A DNA stretch of 64,000 nucleotides from Gymnogyps californianus. Its lineage: Eukaryota; Chordata; Aves; Accipitriformes; Cathartidae. The translations under genes were made by a program, and so were the position numbers. Below, in pieces: positions 61,401-64,000 of the stretch. The stretch lies in assembly GCF_018139145.2 (NCBI RefSeq), contig NC_059481.1, positions 2,592,368 through 2,656,367 on the forward strand. Direction: 5' to 3'. Each line of letters starts with the position of its first letter. Positions within the stretch are counted from its first letter, which is position 1. The notes under the pieces were generated by a model, which was not told where the DNA came from, did no database searches, and was given only the letters and a program-made list of their open reading frames with translations.

Positions 61401-63520
61401 TCCTGCATGGCCCAGCCTCGGCCACATCACCTGCGTCACCCTTCCAGCTGTCCCTGGGGATGCTGGTGGTCCCCAGGACAGGCTGCTTCAGGGATGGACC
61501 TTTGGAGGGGAGGAAAAAAACCCTGGCGGCAGCAGCTCTGAGCATTCGTGGCTGTGCAGTCATTGGGATATTTCCCTCTTCCTAGGTCTGATGGACTGGG
61601 AAAACCTGGGCCCGGGCACGATTCCCCACCAGGCTGGGATCACGCCTGGTCTTTTCATCCAAGAGCTGAGACCCACCAGCCGTGTGCTGCTCCCCAGCCC
61701 CAGGGAGGGGGGGACTCCCGGATCCAGGGGCGCTGTGGGGAAGGATATTTCTGGACTTCTAGTTACTGTCACACAAAAAATCCGCTTGAAATTCCCACCT
61801 GCTGATGAAAACACCCGGAGGGAAAAACCTGAGTCTCAACCGCCTTCTCCTCGGTCTCTGGTCCCCACGGCTGTGTCACCCCCAGGGCCAGCCCACTCGG
61901 GTGGGGGTCTGCGCAGCAGTGGGGAGACAGCCAGTGGGGCTGTGTCGTGGTCCCGGCAGGTGAGATCTGGCAGGGAGAGGGCAGGCAGGAGCAGGCAGCG
62001 CTCTGGCCCTGAGCTGCAGGCAGCCTGGTGGGCTGCGTCTTTACCCTGAGAAGAGAACAGTGATGCTGGGTTTGTGCATGCTAGGTGGGCAACCGGGCGT
62101 TGGCATGTGCGTGCACACACCGTGCACGCGTGCTTGCACGCCCGTCTGCGCTTGTGAGCGTGCACGGGTGTGTTGATGCGTGTGCAAGCCCAGATGGGTG
62201 CACCGATGCGTGCGTGGGTGGGTTTGGGCTTGCATCTGTGGGTGCATTTCTGGTGCAAACAGATGCATGAGCTGGTTTCATTTCCTCCCAGGACCGCTCC
62301 GCTCGGGGGCCGTGCGAGGATGAGCCCGTTCCCCACCTCCCCGATGTTGAACGAAGCCGCCAGGCCCCAGGGGAAGCCTGCGGCTGTGAAGGCCCCGGGG
62401 TGCCCGACTCCAGCAGCGGGTCCCAGGCTCTTTCCCACGCGCTGTAGGAGCAAGGACGTGCTCCCTAAAAACGAGCTGGGCTTTGCAACCCGCTCCCTTG
62501 GCCACTGGGATCTCCCTGGCTCTGTCCCCTGCCTTTCCCTTTGTCCCCTGCGGTCCCCTTGTCCCCTTCACAGACATCTCCTTCACCTCTTCCCGCTCCC
62601 CTCATCCCAGGGAGAGCATCCTCCCCTCCCAGCCACGCAGGGCCAGGACTCAGGGCTTGTTTTTTGAGCCCCCATCCCTTACCTAGCATGAAAGAGGGGC
62701 AGAGGTGGGTGGGCAGGCAGGGTTCCTGCCCCCTTCCCCCCCAACATCTTTTGGGGTATCACGCTCCATGCGGGGCCGCAATCTTTTCCCACGCAATGAC
62801 ATTCTTCAGGGCGTCCCTGGGCTAGCGGAGCCGCTGGCATCGTCCCCCTCCCGGCTGGGCTGGCTTTTGGTCACCCATGCCTCGTCGAGGGGTATGCCAA
62901 AGCACGGGGAGAAGCGAGGGGTACCCAAAAAGCGGAGGGAAGCCGGTGCCCGGGCTTCCTGCTTTGCTGTACATGGCTGCGGCCGCGTCAGGGCAGGAAG
63001 TGACAACCACCTCGGTGTCGGCGAGGCACCATCGTGCTTCAGCGTTCCAGCGGCCTGCAGCCAGCGTGGCCGCTCGGCAGAAAGCCGGGGGGTCTCTGGT
63101 CCCTGCCGGACCCGCTGCCTGCGACCCACCAGCCTGCACCCTTCCCCGGGGGATGGATGCGCTGGGGATCGAGCCGATACCTGACCATCCCAAGGGACCA
63201 GCATGGTGGCGGATAAAGAAACATGCCAGGATGCCCAAACGCCGTTTCCTCTCTCCCATCTCTCTTTCCATCCTGTAGACTGGCTGGAACAGACCCCAAC
63301 ACCAAAGGCACATTTGCAGGCAGGCCAGGGCCCACGCGGCTGCCTGCAGCGGGGTGCTGCCGTCCCGCCGGCACCCCGCGGCCTCCCGAAGATGCTGGGA
63401 TGCTGCAGCCAGCCAGGGAAGGGGACGGCGGGGAGGTGCCTGACCCAGGGCTACCCCGGCCCTCTGTCCACCTTGCTGCAGCCCGACCCCACCACCCTCA
63501 CCCCCTATCGCCGTCATCAT
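55440..63520. other. Intergenic region downstream of CYP1A5
   Basis: About 8 kb in which no gene, RNA gene or transposon was recognised on either strand. Open frames up to 271 codons (61234-62049 on +) look like GC-driven chance frames. A TG/CG-rich alternating tract lies at 62095-62270. By synteny this is the space before CSK; no exon of CSK was identified. Confidence 0.55.
62095..62270. repeat. Degenerate TGCG/TGCA-rich alternating tract
   Basis: Irregular alternating purine-pyrimidine sequence (GTGCGTGCACACACC, GATGCGTGCGTGGGTGGG) without a fixed unit. It includes several GCGTG cores that are probably compositional rather than XREs. Confidence 0.65.
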
Positions 63521-63780
63521 CATCATCATTATTTTTATCATTATTATTGTTGTTGATATTATATTATAGGATCATAGAATGGTTTGGGTTGGAAGGGACC
63601 TTAAAGATCACCTACATATATTATATTATATTATGTTATGCTATGTTATGTTATGTTACAGTATATATCATTATTTTGTTATTATTTTGTTATTTGAGCA
63701 TTTTGTTATTATTTGCTGTTGTTTTATTATTATTGACGTTTTATTAGTATTTTAGTATTACTTTAGTATTGTTTTAGCAT
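63520..63780. repeat. AT-rich simple-sequence tract
   Basis: Runs of ATC, ATT, TTATG (five-base TTATG/ATATT steps at 63615-63660) and TTTTGTTATT or TTTAGTATT units. It surrounds the CR1 fragment and ends abruptly at GC-rich sequence near 63790. Confidence 0.8.
63570..63614 (-). mobile_element. CR1 LINE 3'-end fragment, 5'-truncated
   Basis: The stretch from ATCATAGAATGGTTTGGG to TTAAAGATCACC is the familiar 3' tail of avian CR1 elements read in reverse complement, with the terminal ATTCTATGAT octamer at the left end. Only about 45 bp remain. The flanks are ATT-rich simple sequence on both sides. Confidence 0.8.
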
Positions 63781-63784
63781 TGCT

Positions 63785-64000
63785 TTAGCAGCGTTCTGCG
63801 CCCATGCGAGCACCCACCGAGCGGGCACCGCCGGCCCGTGCAGGAACCCAGGGGACGGCGCGGGGCCGGGGCTGCGGGCGGGCAGCAGGGCTGGGTGCCG
63901 GCGCGGGTGCGGGTCCCGGTGCCGGTGCCGGTACGGGTCCCGGTGCCGGTGCGGGTGCCGGTGCCGGTACGGCGCGGCGGTCCCCGGCAGGTGGCGGCCC
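63785..64000. promoter_or_regulatory. GC-rich edge, possible CpG island of the next gene
   Basis: Sharp switch to very GC-rich, CpG-rich sequence at the window end. By synteny it could be the CSK 5' region, but only composition and position support this; a GGCAG|GTGGCG possible donor sits at 63987-63997. Confidence 0.35.
63895..63972. repeat. Hexanucleotide repeat (GGTGCC)n with variants
   Basis: Repeated GGTGCC/GGTGCG/GGTCCC/GGTACG hexamers within the GC-rich edge. Confidence 0.85.

Noticed and set aside
61234..62049. 271-codon open frame considered as an unknown gene or part of CSK
   Set aside because: No recognisable CSK SH3, SH2 or kinase sequence, no convincing splice structure, and competing frames on both strands.

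Overview
The window reads as avian genomic DNA. It holds four spliced protein-coding genes with GT-AG introns, a short CR1 retroposon 3' tail typical of bird genomes near 63570, and a divergent pair of cytochrome P450 genes with the avian CYP1A4/CYP1A5 character. Gene order (CLK3, EDC3, CYP1A, CYP1A) matches the vertebrate block that in human lies at 15q24 and continues to CSK. The species cannot be named from the sequence.

Layout. 1-250: minisatellite with an 81-bp higher-order period. 250-1140: GC-rich CLK3 promoter and first exon. 1173-10745 (+): CLK3, 12 coding exons, 488 codons, intact. CLK3 and EDC3 converge, with poly(A) signals only about 300 bp apart. About 11230-38580 (-): EDC3, six coding exons (505 codons), a long 3'UTR, two large AT-rich introns and a CpG promoter. 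38800-39612: 20-bp-period minisatellite. About 40850-46940 (-): CYP1A4-like gene. 47020-51190: GC-rich intergenic region between the two divergent CYP1A promoters, carrying several full AhR/ARNT sites (TNGCGTG). 51233-55440 (+): CYP1A5-like gene. 55440-63520: no gene recognised. 63520-63780: AT-rich tract with the CR1 fragment. 63780-64000: GC-rich edge with a hexanucleotide repeat, perhaps the CpG island of the next gene (CSK by synteny).

Functions. CLK3 is a dual-specificity LAMMER kinase acting on SR splicing factors. EDC3 is a P-body scaffold that activates mRNA decapping. The CYP1A enzymes are AhR-induced monooxygenases of the endoplasmic reticulum. CLK3 and EDC3 are housekeeping neighbours; the CYP1A pair is an inducible unit.

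Most interesting points. (1) The two CYP1A genes are almost identical over codons 1-123 and again over intron 4, but differ in all five residues 124-128 in substrate recognition site 1. This suggests gene conversion interrupted where enzyme specificity is set. (2) A two-XRE module of about 85-97 bp occurs twice, almost exactly 1 kb apart, between the divergent promoters. (3) CYP1A5 has Leu at 398, where its paralogue and the family have Pro.
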